From: Streptomyces sp. LUP30
GTDB taxonomy: Bacteria; Actinomycetota; Actinomycetes; Streptomycetales; Streptomycetaceae
Assembly: GCF_001746365.1 (NCBI RefSeq)
Contig: NZ_MJAJ01000029.1
Coordinates: forward strand, 1-64,000
Reading direction: 5' to 3'
Length of the DNA: 64,000 nt
The translations under genes and the position numbers were made by a program. Shown in pieces: positions 34,391-42,341 of this stretch. A model generated the notes under the pieces. The model was not told the origin of the DNA, made no database searches, and saw only the letters and a program-made list of their open reading frames with translations. Position 1 is the first letter of the stretch, and every line of letters begins with the position of its first letter.

Positions 34391-36268
34391 TCACAGATGG
34401 CGGCGTCGGGTGGAGACGTGCCGTTCGTACAGCTCACGTGCCTTCACCGCGGACGGTCGGGTCGCGGTCTCGGCCACAGGTACATCCCACCAGGCCTGCG
34501 CCGGCGGCGGGCCCGACACAGTGTCGGCCGTTTCGGTCTCGACGTAGACACATGTGGGAGTGTCGGCGCGCCGCGCCTCGGCGAGGGCCTCGCGCAGTTC
34601 TCGGACGGTCTTCGCACGCAGCACGCGCATGCCGAGGCTGGCCACGTTCGCGGCCAGGTCGACGGGCAGCGGGGCACCGGTGAACGTGCCGTCGTCCGCG
34701 GTGTAGCGGTAGGCCGTGCCGAACCGCTCGCCGCCCACCGACTCCGAGAGGCCGCCGATCGAGGCGTAGCCGTGGTTCTGCACGAGCAGGATCTTGATCG
34801 CGATCCCCTCCTGCACGGCCGTCACGATCTCGGTCGGCATCATCAGATACGTGCCGTCGCCCACCAGCGCCCAGACGTTGCGCTCGGGAGCGGCCAGTTT
34901 CACGCCGATCGCGGCCGGGATCTCGTATCCCATGCAGGAGTAGCCGTACTCCAGGTGGTACTGGTCCCGCGAGCGTGTCCGCCACAGTTTGTGCAGGTCG
35001 CCGGGGAGCGAACCGGCCGCGTTGATGATCACGTCCGACTCGTCGACGAGGGCGTCGAGCGCGCCGAGCACCTGCGGCTGCGTCGGACGCACGTCGGGTT
35101 CGTCGGCCTCGTAGCAGGCGTCGACGCGCTGCTCCCAGCGCTCCTTGTCCTCGCCGTACTCGGTGACGTAGGCGTCGGCGACCCGGTGGCCGTGCGGGCG
35201 CAGCGCCCCGGTCAGCTGGTCCAGCGCGCTGCGGGCGTCCGCGACCAGCGGGAGGCCGGCGAGCTTGTGGCCGTCGAAGGAGGCGATGTTGAGGTTGAGG
35301 AAGCGGACGCCGTCGCCCTGGAACAGGGTGTTCGAGGCGGTGGTGAAGTCGGTGTAGCGGGTGCCGACGCCGATGACCAGGTCGGCGGTGCGGGCCAGCT
35401 CGTCGGCGGTCGCGGTGCCGGTGTGGCCGACGCCGCCCACGTCCTGGGGGTGGTCGTGACGCAGTGAGCCCTTGCCCGCCTGGGTGGAGGCGACGGGGAT
35501 CCCGGTGGCCTCGGCGAAGGCGGCGAGGGCCTCCTCGGCGCGGCTGTGGTGGACGCCGCCGCCCGCGACGACGAGGGGACGCCGGGCCGCGCGGATCGCC
35601 CGGACGGCCTCGGCCAGCTCGGCCGGGTCGGCGCCCGGACGGCGGACGGTCCAGGTGCGCTCGGCGAAGAACTCGTCGGGCCAGTCGTAGGCCTCGGCCT
35701 GGACGTCCTGGGGCATCGCCAGCGTGACGGCCCCGGTCTCCACCGGGTCGGTGAGGACCCGCATCGCCTGCAGCGCCGCCGGGATCAGGGCCTCGGGACG
35801 GGTGACGCGGTCGAAGTACTTCGACACCGGCCGCAGACAGTCGTTGACGGACACGTCGCCCGCGTAGGGGACCTCGAGCTGCTGGAGCACCGGGTCGGCG
35901 ACGCGGGTCGCGAAGACGTCGCCGGGCAGCAGCAGGACCGGGAGGTGGTTGACGGTGGCGAGGGCGGCGCCGGTGACCAGGTTGGTCGCGCCGGGGCCGA
36001 TCGACGTCGTCACCGCGTGGGTGGACAGGCGGTTCGACTGACGGGCGTAGCCGACGGCCGCGTGCACCATGGACTGCTCGTTGCGGCCCTGGTGGAAGGG
36101 CATGGCGTCGCCGTACTCGACGAGCGCCTGCCCGAGGCCGGCGACGTTGCCGTGGCCGAAGATGCCCCAGGTCGCGCCGATCAGCCGCTGCCGTACGCCG
36201 TCGCGCTCGGTGTACTGGGCGGCGAGGAAGCGCACCAGCGCCTGGGCCACGGTGAGCCTGGTGGTCAT
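34391..36268 (-). CDS. iolD: 3D-(3,5/4)-trihydroxycyclohexane-1,2-dione hydrolase IolD
   Basis: A 625-aa thiamine-diphosphate enzyme that opens the ring of the inositol-derived dione to 5-deoxyglucuronate. ThDP-family landmarks are GIFGHGNVAGLGQALVEYGD at the N-terminus (with E and H contacts), GPGATNLVTGAALATVNHLPVLLLPGD, the central Rossmann part RRPLVVAGGGVHHS and the ThDP/Mg motif GDGTYLMMPTEIVTAVQEGIAIKILLVQNHG. The start at 36268 overlaps the iolB stop (ATGA). Length and motifs match IolD fully; no defects seen. Confidence 0.95.
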   Translation of the reverse strand: MTTRLTVAQALVRFLAAQYTERDGVRQRLIGATWGIFGHGNVAGLGQALVEYGDAMPFHQGRNEQSMVHAAVGYARQSNRLSTHAVTTSIGPGATNLVTGAALATVNHLPVLLLPGDVFATRVADPVLQQLEVPYAGDVSVNDCLRPVSKYFDRVTRPEALIPAALQAMRVLTDPVETGAVTLAMPQDVQAEAYDWPDEFFAERTWTVRRPGADPAELAEAVRAIRAARRPLVVAGGGVHHSRAEEALAAFAEATGIPVASTQAGKGSLRHDHPQDVGGVGHTGTATADELARTADLVIGVGTRYTDFTTASNTLFQGDGVRFLNLNIASFDGHKLAGLPLVADARSALDQLTGALRPHGHRVADAYVTEYGEDKERWEQRVDACYEADEPDVRPTQPQVLGALDALVDESDVIINAAGSLPGDLHKLWRTRSRDQYHLEYGYSCMGYEIPAAIGVKLAAPERNVWALVGDGTYLMMPTEIVTAVQEGIAIKILLVQNHGYASIGGLSESVGGERFGTAYRYTADDGTFTGAPLPVDLAANVASLGMRVLRAKTVRELREALAEARRADTPTCVYVETETADTVSGPPPAQAWWDVPVAETATRPSAVKARELYERHVSTRRRHL

Positions 36269-37095
36269 CGGTAACCCCCTTCTGCGTGGGCCGGGTGGAA
36301 GCAGATCCGCCACTCGCGGGTCTCGCCCGGACCGGCCATGACGTTGAGGTAGTACATGGCGTGGCCGGGCTGGGCGATCGACGGGCCGTGCCAGCCGTCG
36401 GGGACGAGGACGGCGTCGCCGGAGCGGACCTCGGCGAGGACGTCGGAGCCTCCCTCACGGGAGGGGGACACGCGCTGATAGCCGAACCCGTGCGGGCCGT
36501 CGATCTCGAAGTAGTAGATCTCCTCGAGCTCGGCCTCCTCGCCCGGCCGGTGCTCGTCGTGCTTGTGCGGCGGGTACGAGGACCAGTTGCCGCCGGGCGT
36601 GATCACCTCGACGGCGATCAGCTTGTCGCAGTCGAAGGCGTCGGCGGAGGCGAAGTTGCGCACGTGGCGCAACTGGCCCCCGCTGCCGCGCTCTTCGACG
36701 GGGACCTCCGGCGCGGGGCCGTAGCGGGCGGGGAGTCGTCGCTCGCACTTCGCTCCTGCCAGGGCGAAGCGGCCTCCCGCGCCGGAGGCGATCTGGACCC
36801 GGGCGTCGCGGGGAACGTACGCGAAGTCGGAGACCGACGCGAACACCGTTTCCCTGCCCAGGAGTTGGAACTCGTCTTCGTCTGTGCGCACCGTACATCC
36901 GCCTGCGAGGGGAAGAACGATCCACTCGCTCTCACCGGTGGTGAAGGTGTGGGCGGCGCCCGGCTCCAGCTCGACGATCCGCAGGCTGCAATAGCCCCAG
37001 CCGGCCCGTTCGGGGTCGATGTCGAGCGTGTAGTGGTCGCCGGCGGTCGTGCCGTGCGGGATGTACAGGTCGTGGTGCGGCTCTGTGTGCGTCAT
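36265..37095 (-). CDS. iolB: 5-deoxy-glucuronate isomerase IolB
   Basis: A 276-aa bicupin that turns 5-deoxy-glucuronate into 2-deoxy-5-keto-gluconate. Recognisable stretches are AGWGYCSLRIVELEPGAAHTF, GGNWSSYPPHKHDEHRPGEEAELEEIYYFEI with the metal-binding His/Glu set, and LVPDGWHGPSIAQPGHAMYYLNVMAGP. The start ATG at 37095 lies 7 bases after the stop of the aldolase-like gene, and the stop overlaps iolD. It is complete and of usual length. Confidence 0.95.
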   Translation of the reverse strand: MTHTEPHHDLYIPHGTTAGDHYTLDIDPERAGWGYCSLRIVELEPGAAHTFTTGESEWIVLPLAGGCTVRTDEDEFQLLGRETVFASVSDFAYVPRDARVQIASGAGGRFALAGAKCERRLPARYGPAPEVPVEERGSGGQLRHVRNFASADAFDCDKLIAVEVITPGGNWSSYPPHKHDEHRPGEEAELEEIYYFEIDGPHGFGYQRVSPSREGGSDVLAEVRSGDAVLVPDGWHGPSIAQPGHAMYYLNVMAGPGETREWRICFHPAHAEGGYR

Positions 37096-37102
37096 GCGGC
37101 CC

Positions 37103-37987
37103 TCACAGCAGTCCTACGGCGGTGTCCACGGCGGCGGCGACGTCTCCGTCCGCCGGGTACAGCAGCGAACGGCCGACCACCAGGCCCCGGACGGTGGGCA
37201 GTTGCAGCGCCCCGCGCCACTTCTCGTACGCGCCGTCCTGATCGTCGCCGACCTCGCCGCCCAGCAGGACGGCGGGGAGGGTGGAGGTCTGCATGACCTC
37301 GGCCATGTCGTCGGGGTTCTCGGTGACGGGGAGCTTCAGCCAGGTGTAGGCGGAGGTGCCGCCCAGGCCGGAGGCGATGGCGATCGACCGGGTGACGGCC
37401 TCGGCGGACAGGTCGTTGCCCAGCCTGCCGTCGGGGCCGCGCCGGCTGATGAACGGCTCGACGAAGAGGGGGAGTCTGCGGGCGGCCATGTCGTCGACGG
37501 CGCGGGCGGTGGTCTCCAGGGTGGTGAGGGAGCCCGGGTCGTCGTAGTCGATGCGCAGCAGCAGCTTGCCCGCGTCGAAGTTCAGCCGCTCGATGTCCTC
37601 GGCGCGGTGGCCGGTGAAGCGGTCGTCGAGCTCGAAGACGGCGCCCTGGAGGCCGCCGCGGTTCATGGAGCCCATCACGACCTTGCCGTCGAGGGCGCCG
37701 AGCAGCAGCAGGTCGTCGAGGATGTCGGCGGTCGCGAGGACGCCGTCGACACCGGGCCGGGACAGGGCGAGGCAGAGGCGTTCGAGCAGGTCGGCGCGGT
37801 TGGCCATGGCCAGCCTGGCCCCGCCGACGCCGAGCGCGCCGCGGGCCGGGTGGTCGGCGGCGACGATCATCAGCCGGCCGGAGTCGCCCAGCAGCGCCCT
37901 GCGCGGGCGGCGGGCGGCCGCCTCGGCGATCGCCTCGGGGTACTGCGTGCGCAGCCGGACGAGTTCGGAGACGTCGACGTTCGTCAC
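37103..37987 (-). CDS. Class I aldolase-like (beta/alpha)8 protein of inositol clusters (Cgl0159 family)
   Basis: A 294-aa TIM-barrel protein. Segments such as RLMIVAADHPARGALG, GVDGVLATADILDDLLLLGALDGKVVMGSMNRGGL, LRIDYDDPGSL, LPLFVEPFISRR, GLGGTSAYTWLKLPV and PAVLLGGEVGDD recall DeoC/LacD-like aldolases. I recall the family as Cgl0159-like and as a regular partner of iolC in actinobacteria. In the standard pathway IolJ cleaves 2-deoxy-5-keto-gluconate-6-phosphate; no IolJ is seen here, so this protein is the likely substitute, with the Lys in YTWLKLP a possible Schiff-base residue (inference). The GTG at 37987 overlaps the iolC stop. Confidence 0.8.
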   Translation of the reverse strand: MTNVDVSELVRLRTQYPEAIAEAAARRPRRALLGDSGRLMIVAADHPARGALGVGGARLAMANRADLLERLCLALSRPGVDGVLATADILDDLLLLGALDGKVVMGSMNRGGLQGAVFELDDRFTGHRAEDIERLNFDAGKLLLRIDYDDPGSLTTLETTARAVDDMAARRLPLFVEPFISRRGPDGRLGNDLSAEAVTRSIAIASGLGGTSAYTWLKLPVTENPDDMAEVMQTSTLPAVLLGGEVGDDQDGAYEKWRGALQLPTVRGLVVGRSLLYPADGDVAAAVDTAVGLL

Positions 37988-38952
37988 AGGACGGCCCCCG
38001 CGTCGATCGCCGCTTCCACTTCGGCCGGCGTCGGCATCGCGGAGGAGCACTCCAGCCGGGAGGCGACGATGGCGCCGGCCGCGTTGGCGTGACGCATGGT
38101 CTTCTCCAGGTCCCAGCCTTCGAGCAGGCCGTGGCAGAGGGAGCCGCCGAACGCGTCACCGGCCCCGAGGCCGTTGAGGACGTCCACCGGCAGCGGCGGG
38201 ACCTCGGCGGACTCGCCCTTGCGGTTGACGGCGAGCACGCCCTTGGGGCCCTGCTTGACCACGGCGAGCTCGACGCCCGCGTCCAGCAGCGCCTGCGCCG
38301 CCGCCCGCGGTTCGCGCACCCCGGTGGCGACCTCGACCTCGTCGAGGTTGCCGACCGCGACCGTGGCGTGTTTCAGGGCCTCGGCGTAGAACGGGCGGGC
38401 GGCCTCGGCCGGGGCGCCCCCGGACGGGTCCTTCCAGAACATCGGCCGCCAGTCGAGGTCGAAGACCGTGATGCCGGCCTTCGCCCGGTGGGCGAGGGCG
38501 GCGAGGGTCGCGGTGCGGCTGGGCTCCTCGCTCAGGCCGGTGCCCGTGACCCAGAAGACGCGGGTCTCGCGGACGGCGTCGAGGTCGAGCTCATGGGCGT
38601 CGATCTCCAGGTCCGGCGCCTTGGGCTGCCGGTAGAAGTACAGCGGGAAGTCGTCCGGCGGGAAGATCTCGCAGAAGGTGACCGGCGTCGGCAGCCCGGC
38701 CACGGAGGTGACCCAGCGGTCGTCCACACCGAAGCCGCGCAGGGCCTCGTGCACATACGTGCCGAAGGGGTCGTCGCCGGTGCGGGAGATCACCGCCGTC
38801 CGCCGGCCGAGCCGGGCCGCGGCGACGGCGACGTTGGTCGCCGATCCCCCCAGGAACTTCCCGAAGGACGTGACCTGCGGGAGCGGGACGCCCGTCTGCA
38901 GCGGATAGAGGTCCACCCCTGTCCGCCCCATGGTGATCAGGTCGTACGCCAT
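37984..38952 (-). CDS. iolC: 5-dehydro-2-deoxygluconokinase IolC
   Basis: A 322-aa PfkB/ribokinase-family sugar kinase: N-terminal TMGRTGVDLYPLQTGVPL, the glycine pair FLGGSATNVAVAAARLG, and the C-terminal anion-hole/catalytic motif NGLGAGDAFGGSLCHG with the Asp base. It phosphorylates 2-deoxy-5-keto-gluconate in inositol breakdown. It is the promoter-proximal gene of the operon iolC, aldolase, iolB, iolD, mmsA. It is preceded by GAAGGGAA and, about 84-113 bases upstream, by a TTGACA-N18-TAGAAA promoter. Confidence 0.94.
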   Translation of the reverse strand: MAYDLITMGRTGVDLYPLQTGVPLPQVTSFGKFLGGSATNVAVAAARLGRRTAVISRTGDDPFGTYVHEALRGFGVDDRWVTSVAGLPTPVTFCEIFPPDDFPLYFYRQPKAPDLEIDAHELDLDAVRETRVFWVTGTGLSEEPSRTATLAALAHRAKAGITVFDLDWRPMFWKDPSGGAPAEAARPFYAEALKHATVAVGNLDEVEVATGVREPRAAAQALLDAGVELAVVKQGPKGVLAVNRKGESAEVPPLPVDVLNGLGAGDAFGGSLCHGLLEGWDLEKTMRHANAAGAIVASRLECSSAMPTPAEVEAAIDAGAVL

Positions 38953-39035
38953 CGAGTTCCCTTCGCAATCGGCTCGGCCCCGGAAGACCGCTCACGGCAC
39001 GTCCGCGGCGCACGTCCCGTATCGGCTCTCACGGC

Positions 39036-39065
39036 TTTCTAGCCCCGCACGGCGGGCCCTGTCAA
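39036..39065 (-). promoter_or_regulatory. Sigma-70/HrdB-type promoter of the iol operon
   Basis: Minus strand: TTGACA (39065-39060), 18 bases, TAGAAA (39041-39036). A near-consensus vegetative promoter, with about 83 bases of leader from the -10 hexamer to the iolC ATG. Confidence 0.75.
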
Positions 39066-39070
39066 TGTTT

Positions 39071-39080
39071 TGTCCAGACA
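39071..39080. promoter_or_regulatory. Operator candidate between divergent iol promoters
   Basis: TGTC-CA-GACA sits between the two -35 boxes, with a second overlapping symmetry GTCC...GGAC (39072-39087). Its position lets one repressor cover both promoters. GntR-type sites look like this. The regulator is not in the window. Confidence 0.45.
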
Positions 39081-39093
39081 TTCGGACCAGCCC

Positions 39094-39122
39094 TTGACAC
39101 CCCTGGGGCGAGACTCCACGCT
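39094..39122 (+). promoter_or_regulatory. Promoter of the iolE-like gene, probably giving a leaderless transcript
   Basis: TTGACA (39094-39099), 17 bases, CACGCT (39117-39122). The predicted transcript start falls at about 39129-39130, the A of the ATG, and no ribosome-binding site is visible before that ATG. Confidence 0.5.
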
Positions 39123-39129
39123 GGCGGCC

Positions 39130-40047
39130 ATGACGTCGTTGTCACCTGAGTCCTCACTTTCCCGCATCCGGATCGGATCGGCCCCCGACAGCTGGGGCGT
39201 CTGGTTCCCGGACGATCCCGCCCAGGTCCCCTGGCGGCGCTTCCTGGACGAGGTAGCGCAGTCCGGCTACGAGTGGATCGAGCTCGGCCCCTACGGGTAC
39301 CTGCCGACCGACCCCGCAGTCCTCTCCGAGGAGACGACGAAGCGCGGACTGAAGGTGTCGGCGGGCACGGTCTTCACCGGCCTGCACCACGGCGAGGCCG
39401 TGTGGGAGAAGACCTGGGCCCATGTCGCGGACAACGCGGTGCTCGCCCAGGCGATGGGGGCACGCCACCTGGTCGTCATCCCGTCGTTCTGGCGGGACGA
39501 CAAGACCGGCGAGGTACTGGAACCGGACACGCTCACCCCGGAGCAGTGGCGCAACCTGACCTCGCTGACCGAGCGGCTGGGCAAGGAGGTGCGCGAGCGC
39601 TACGGGCTCCGGATCGTCGTCCACCCGCACGCCGACACCCACATCGACAGTGAGGAGAACGTCGTCCGGTTCCTGGACGGCACCGACTCCGACCTGGTCT
39701 CGCTGTGTCTGGACACCGGGCACTACGCGTACTGCGGCGGCGACAGCGTCAAGCTGATCGAGACCTACGGGGAGCGCATCGGCTATCTGCACCTCAAGCA
39801 GGTCGACCCGCAGATCCTGGCGGACGTGCGGGCCAAGGGGACGCCGTTCGGGCCGGCCGTGGCCCAGGGCGTGATGTGCGAACCCCCCACCGGGGTGCCC
39901 GCGCTGGGACCCGTCCTGGAGGCGGCGCAGAAGCTGGACGTGGACCTGTTCGCGATCGTCGAGCAGGACATGTACCCGTGCGCGCCGGACACTCCGCTGC
40001 CCATCGCGCAGCGGACGCGGGCGTTTCTGCGGTCCTGCGGGGCATAG
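39130..40047 (+). CDS. Sugar phosphate isomerase/epimerase, IolE-like (inosose dehydratase type)
   Basis: A 305-aa TIM-barrel of the AP-endonuclease-2 superfamily. The opening IRIGSAPDSWGVWFPDDPAQVPW and GYEWIELGPYGYLPTDP are typical of IolE-type inosose dehydratases. Metal-site segments VVHPHADTHIDSEE, LCLDTGHYAYCGGD, YLHLKQVDP and FAIVEQDMYP carry the His/Asp/Glu ligands. IolE dehydrates scyllo-inosose to the dione used by IolD, so it completes the downstream pathway. It is divergent from iolC. The ATG at 39130 lacks a ribosome site but sits at a predicted transcript start; an in-frame extension 60 bases upstream lies across the promoter and was rejected. Confidence 0.85.
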   Translation: MTSLSPESSLSRIRIGSAPDSWGVWFPDDPAQVPWRRFLDEVAQSGYEWIELGPYGYLPTDPAVLSEETTKRGLKVSAGTVFTGLHHGEAVWEKTWAHVADNAVLAQAMGARHLVVIPSFWRDDKTGEVLEPDTLTPEQWRNLTSLTERLGKEVRERYGLRIVVHPHADTHIDSEENVVRFLDGTDSDLVSLCLDTGHYAYCGGDSVKLIETYGERIGYLHLKQVDPQILADVRAKGTPFGPAVAQGVMCEPPTGVPALGPVLEAAQKLDVDLFAIVEQDMYPCAPDTPLPIAQRTRAFLRSCGA

Positions 40048-40415
40048 GACCGGTCCGGCGCCCCACGCGCCCCGCGCGCCGAGGACGCCCAGGATGCCCA
40101 GGATGCCCAGGATGCAGAGGGCGCCGGCGGCCCACGTCCCCACCCCTGCCGCCCGCGCCCCGTGTCATCCGCACCTCTGCGCCGTCCACACCTCCGTGTC
40201 ATCTGTGCCCCTGTGTCACGTCTGTCACAAACGCCTCCCTTCTGTCACACATGTCGCGCGTACGCGGGATATCCGTCACCGCATGTCAACAGCCGCTTCC
40301 GCACGGTCACCGAGCGTCGTTCACGGGGCACTGGCTTGGTGATCGCCAGCGCAGCGCCGGGCTCCCCCCGGCGGCCTCCCGGCCGCCGCCCCGCGCGCGC
40401 AGGGAGGTGCAGCTC
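40048..40415. other. 368-base intergenic region with short tandem repeats and a TGTCA cluster
   Basis: Contains three head-to-tail copies of CCCAGGATG (40088-40114) just after the iolE-like gene. Further on there are five copies of TGTCA on the same strand at 40163, 40197, 40214, 40223 and 40243; the first three also read GTGTCA. No gene, hairpin terminator or RNA was recognised. It is the upstream region of the small HTH gene. Confidence 0.6.
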
Positions 40416-40616
40416 ATGACCGACCGAAGGCTCTGGTCCTACAAGGAGATCGCGGCGCACATCAGGGTGCAGCCGGACACCGTACGGTCCTACCGCAAGC
40501 ACGGACTGCTGCCCCCGCCCGACGAGGTCGAGGGGGGCAAGCCCTACTGGTACGCCGACACCGTCCGCGCCTGGGTCGCCTCCCGCCCGGGCAACCGGGG
40601 ACGCGCCCTGGACTGA
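40416..40616 (+). CDS. Small helix-turn-helix DNA-binding protein (MerR/AlpA-like)
   Basis: A 66-aa protein that is essentially one winged-helix unit: LWSYKEIAAHIRVQPDTVRSYRKHGLLPPPDEVEGGKPYWYADTVRAWVASRPG. The pattern of a helix-turn-helix followed by a wing with W/Y and a final helix matches excisionase/MerR-type DNA-binding domains. There is no effector domain. An AGGGAGG site lies 6 bases before the ATG. It could regulate neighbours or itself through the repeated TGTCA motifs upstream; that is inference. Small HTH proteins of this kind are common in Streptomyces chromosomes, so it need not be a phage remnant. Confidence 0.75.
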   Translation: MTDRRLWSYKEIAAHIRVQPDTVRSYRKHGLLPPPDEVEGGKPYWYADTVRAWVASRPGNRGRALD

Positions 40617-40722
40617 CCCGGGCCGGAGCGGAACCGGCTGTGCCCCGTCGGCCCGTGGGGCACAGCGCCGGGACGGCGCCGGGCGCTCCCGGTCCGCGAG
40701 CGGAGCGGGCCTCGCCGGAGGG

Positions 40723-41766
40723 TCACGCCCACGGCTCGATGACCGTCACTCCCGCGCCCTGCGCCGTGCCCAGGGCCGCCAGCGCGGCCGGCGCGGCGTC
40801 CAGCGTGATCGCCGACGTCACCAGGAGGTCGGGGCGCAGCGCCCCCGAGCGGATCAGCGCCAGCATCTCGGGGTAGGCGTGCGCGGCCATGCCGTGGCTG
40901 CCCAGGAGCTCCAGCTCCAGGGCGACGGCACGGGCCAGCGGGACGGGGGTGAGGCCGTCCTGCGAGGGCAGCAGCCCGACCTGGACGTGCCGGCCGCGGC
41001 GGCGCAGCCCGTTCACCGAGGCGGCGCAGGTGGCGGGCGAGCCGAGGGCGTCGAGCGAGAGATGCGCGCCGCCGCCGGTCAGCTCGCGGACCGCCTCCGC
41101 CGTGTCCGGCGCCCGGATGGCGTCCACGCACTCCGTCGCGCCGAACCGGCGGGCCAGTTCCAGGGCCCTCGGCGAGACGTCCACCGCGACGACCCGCGCC
41201 CCGCTCGCCGCCGCGATCATCACCGCGGACAGGCCGACGCCCCCGCAGCCGTGCACCGCCACCCACTCCCCCGCCGTGAGCCGGCCCTGGTGCACGACCG
41301 CCCGGAACGCGGTGGCGAACCGGCAGCCGAGGGAGGCGGCGGTGGCGTACGACAGGTCGTCCGGGATCGCGACGAGGTTGACGTCGGCGTGGTCCAGGGC
41401 CACGTACTGGGCGAAGGAGCCCCGGTGCGTGAACCCGGGCTGGGTCTGGCGTTCGCACACCTGGTGGTCGCCGGCCGCGCAGGACGGGCAGCTGCCGCAG
41501 CCGCACACGAAGGGGACGGTGACCCGGTCGCCGGGCTTCCAGCCGGTGACCCGGGGGCCCGTCTCCGCCACCACTCCGGCGAGTTCATGGCCTGGGACGT
41601 GCGGCAGCGCGATGTCCGGGTCGTGGCCCATCCAGCCGTGCCAGTCGCTGCGGCACAGGCCGGTGGCCTCGACGCGGACCACCACGCCGTGCTCCGCGGG
41701 CCGCGGGTCGGGCGTCTCCCGCACCTCGGCCGGCTCCCCGAACCGCTCGAACACCACTGCCCGCAT
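40723..41766 (-). CDS. Zinc-dependent alcohol dehydrogenase (MDR family)
   Basis: A 347-aa medium-chain dehydrogenase. The catalytic-zinc region has C38 (GLCRSDWHG) and H60-E61 (PGHELAG). The structural-zinc cysteines are C90, C93, C96 and C104 (CGSCPSCAAGDHQVC). The NAD(P)-binding Rossmann motif is VHGCGGVGLSAVMIA. Both zinc sites are intact, so it should be active on an alcohol or sugar alcohol, but the substrate is unknown. It is divergent from copZ. Its start is 113 bases from the CsoR-type operator, which leaves open copper-linked control. The ATG at 41766 opens the standard MRAVVFERFGEP start. Confidence 0.88.
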   Translation of the reverse strand: MRAVVFERFGEPAEVRETPDPRPAEHGVVVRVEATGLCRSDWHGWMGHDPDIALPHVPGHELAGVVAETGPRVTGWKPGDRVTVPFVCGCGSCPSCAAGDHQVCERQTQPGFTHRGSFAQYVALDHADVNLVAIPDDLSYATAASLGCRFATAFRAVVHQGRLTAGEWVAVHGCGGVGLSAVMIAAASGARVVAVDVSPRALELARRFGATECVDAIRAPDTAEAVRELTGGGAHLSLDALGSPATCAASVNGLRRRGRHVQVGLLPSQDGLTPVPLARAVALELELLGSHGMAAHAYPEMLALIRSGALRPDLLVTSAITLDAAPAALAALGTAQGAGVTVIEPWA

Positions 41767-41871
41767 GCGCCCTCGCCTCGCCTTCGCTTTCGTCTTCGTC
41801 CTCTTCGCCGAAGATCACCGCGAACGCTAGCCGCGCCCGCCGGCCCTGTCGCCGCCACACCGGGACCCTGC

Positions 41872-41899
41872 TTGGAAAAATACCCCCTAGGGGTATAGC
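41872..41899 (+). promoter_or_regulatory. Promoter of copZ-copA
   Basis: TTGGAA (41872-41877), 16 bases, TATAGC (41894-41899). The CsoR-type palindrome fills the spacer and reaches into the -10 box, the position expected for copper-relieved repression. Confidence 0.65.
41880..41896. promoter_or_regulatory. CsoR-type copper operator
   Basis: ATACCCC-CTA-GGGGTAT, perfect 7-bp arms. The form TACCCC...GGGGTA is the known CsoR recognition pattern in actinobacteria. CsoR leaves the DNA when it binds Cu(I). No csoR gene is in the window, so it must act in trans. Confidence 0.8.
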
Positions 41900-41961
41900 C
41901 TGAAGTAACGGGAGACCCCTCGCGGCCCCGCCCGTCCCACCTGCCCCCCGAGGAGAACGAC

Positions 41962-42201
41962 ATGACCGCTCAGACCGACACCCCGGGCTCCGTCACCACC
42001 GTCTACAAGGTGAGCGGCATGAGCTGCGGCCACTGCGAGGGCGCCGTCTCCGGCGAACTCTCGGAACTCGCCGGTGTCACCTCGGTGAAGGCCGTCGCCT
42101 CGACGGGCGAGGTCACGGTCGTCTCCGCCGCCGCGCTCGACGAGGCCGCGGTGCGCGCCGCCGTCGACGAGGCCGGCTTCGAGCTGGCCGGCCGGGCCTG
42201 A
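41962..42201 (+). CDS. copZ: Copper chaperone CopZ (heavy-metal-associated domain)
   Basis: A 79-aa single HMA-domain protein with the metal motif GMSCGHC (C22, C25) and the usual beta-alpha-beta-beta-alpha-beta pattern (GVTSVKAVASTGEVTVVSAAALDEAAVRAAVDEAGFEL). It binds Cu(I) in the cytoplasm and passes it to the CopA ATPase, encoded 141 bases downstream. A CsoR-type operator lies 65 bases upstream and a GAGGAGAA ribosome site precedes the ATG. Complete and typical in length. Confidence 0.93.
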   Translation: MTAQTDTPGSVTTVYKVSGMSCGHCEGAVSGELSELAGVTSVKAVASTGEVTVVSAAALDEAAVRAAVDEAGFELAGRA

Positions 42202-42341
42202 GTCCCCCGGCGCCCCTCGGCGCCACCCCCACCGTGCCGCATCCGCGCACGGCCCGGGGAAACCCCTCCTCCTCCCGCCGGGCCGTACCGACCAGCTGAT
42301 ACTGGCTCCGTACGGCCCGGCCCGCTTCCTGGAGCACGGAC

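Noticed and set aside
40416..40616. Excisionase of an integrated element
   Set aside because: No integrase, attachment-site repeat or tRNA gene is nearby. A lone small HTH gene is common in Streptomyces.
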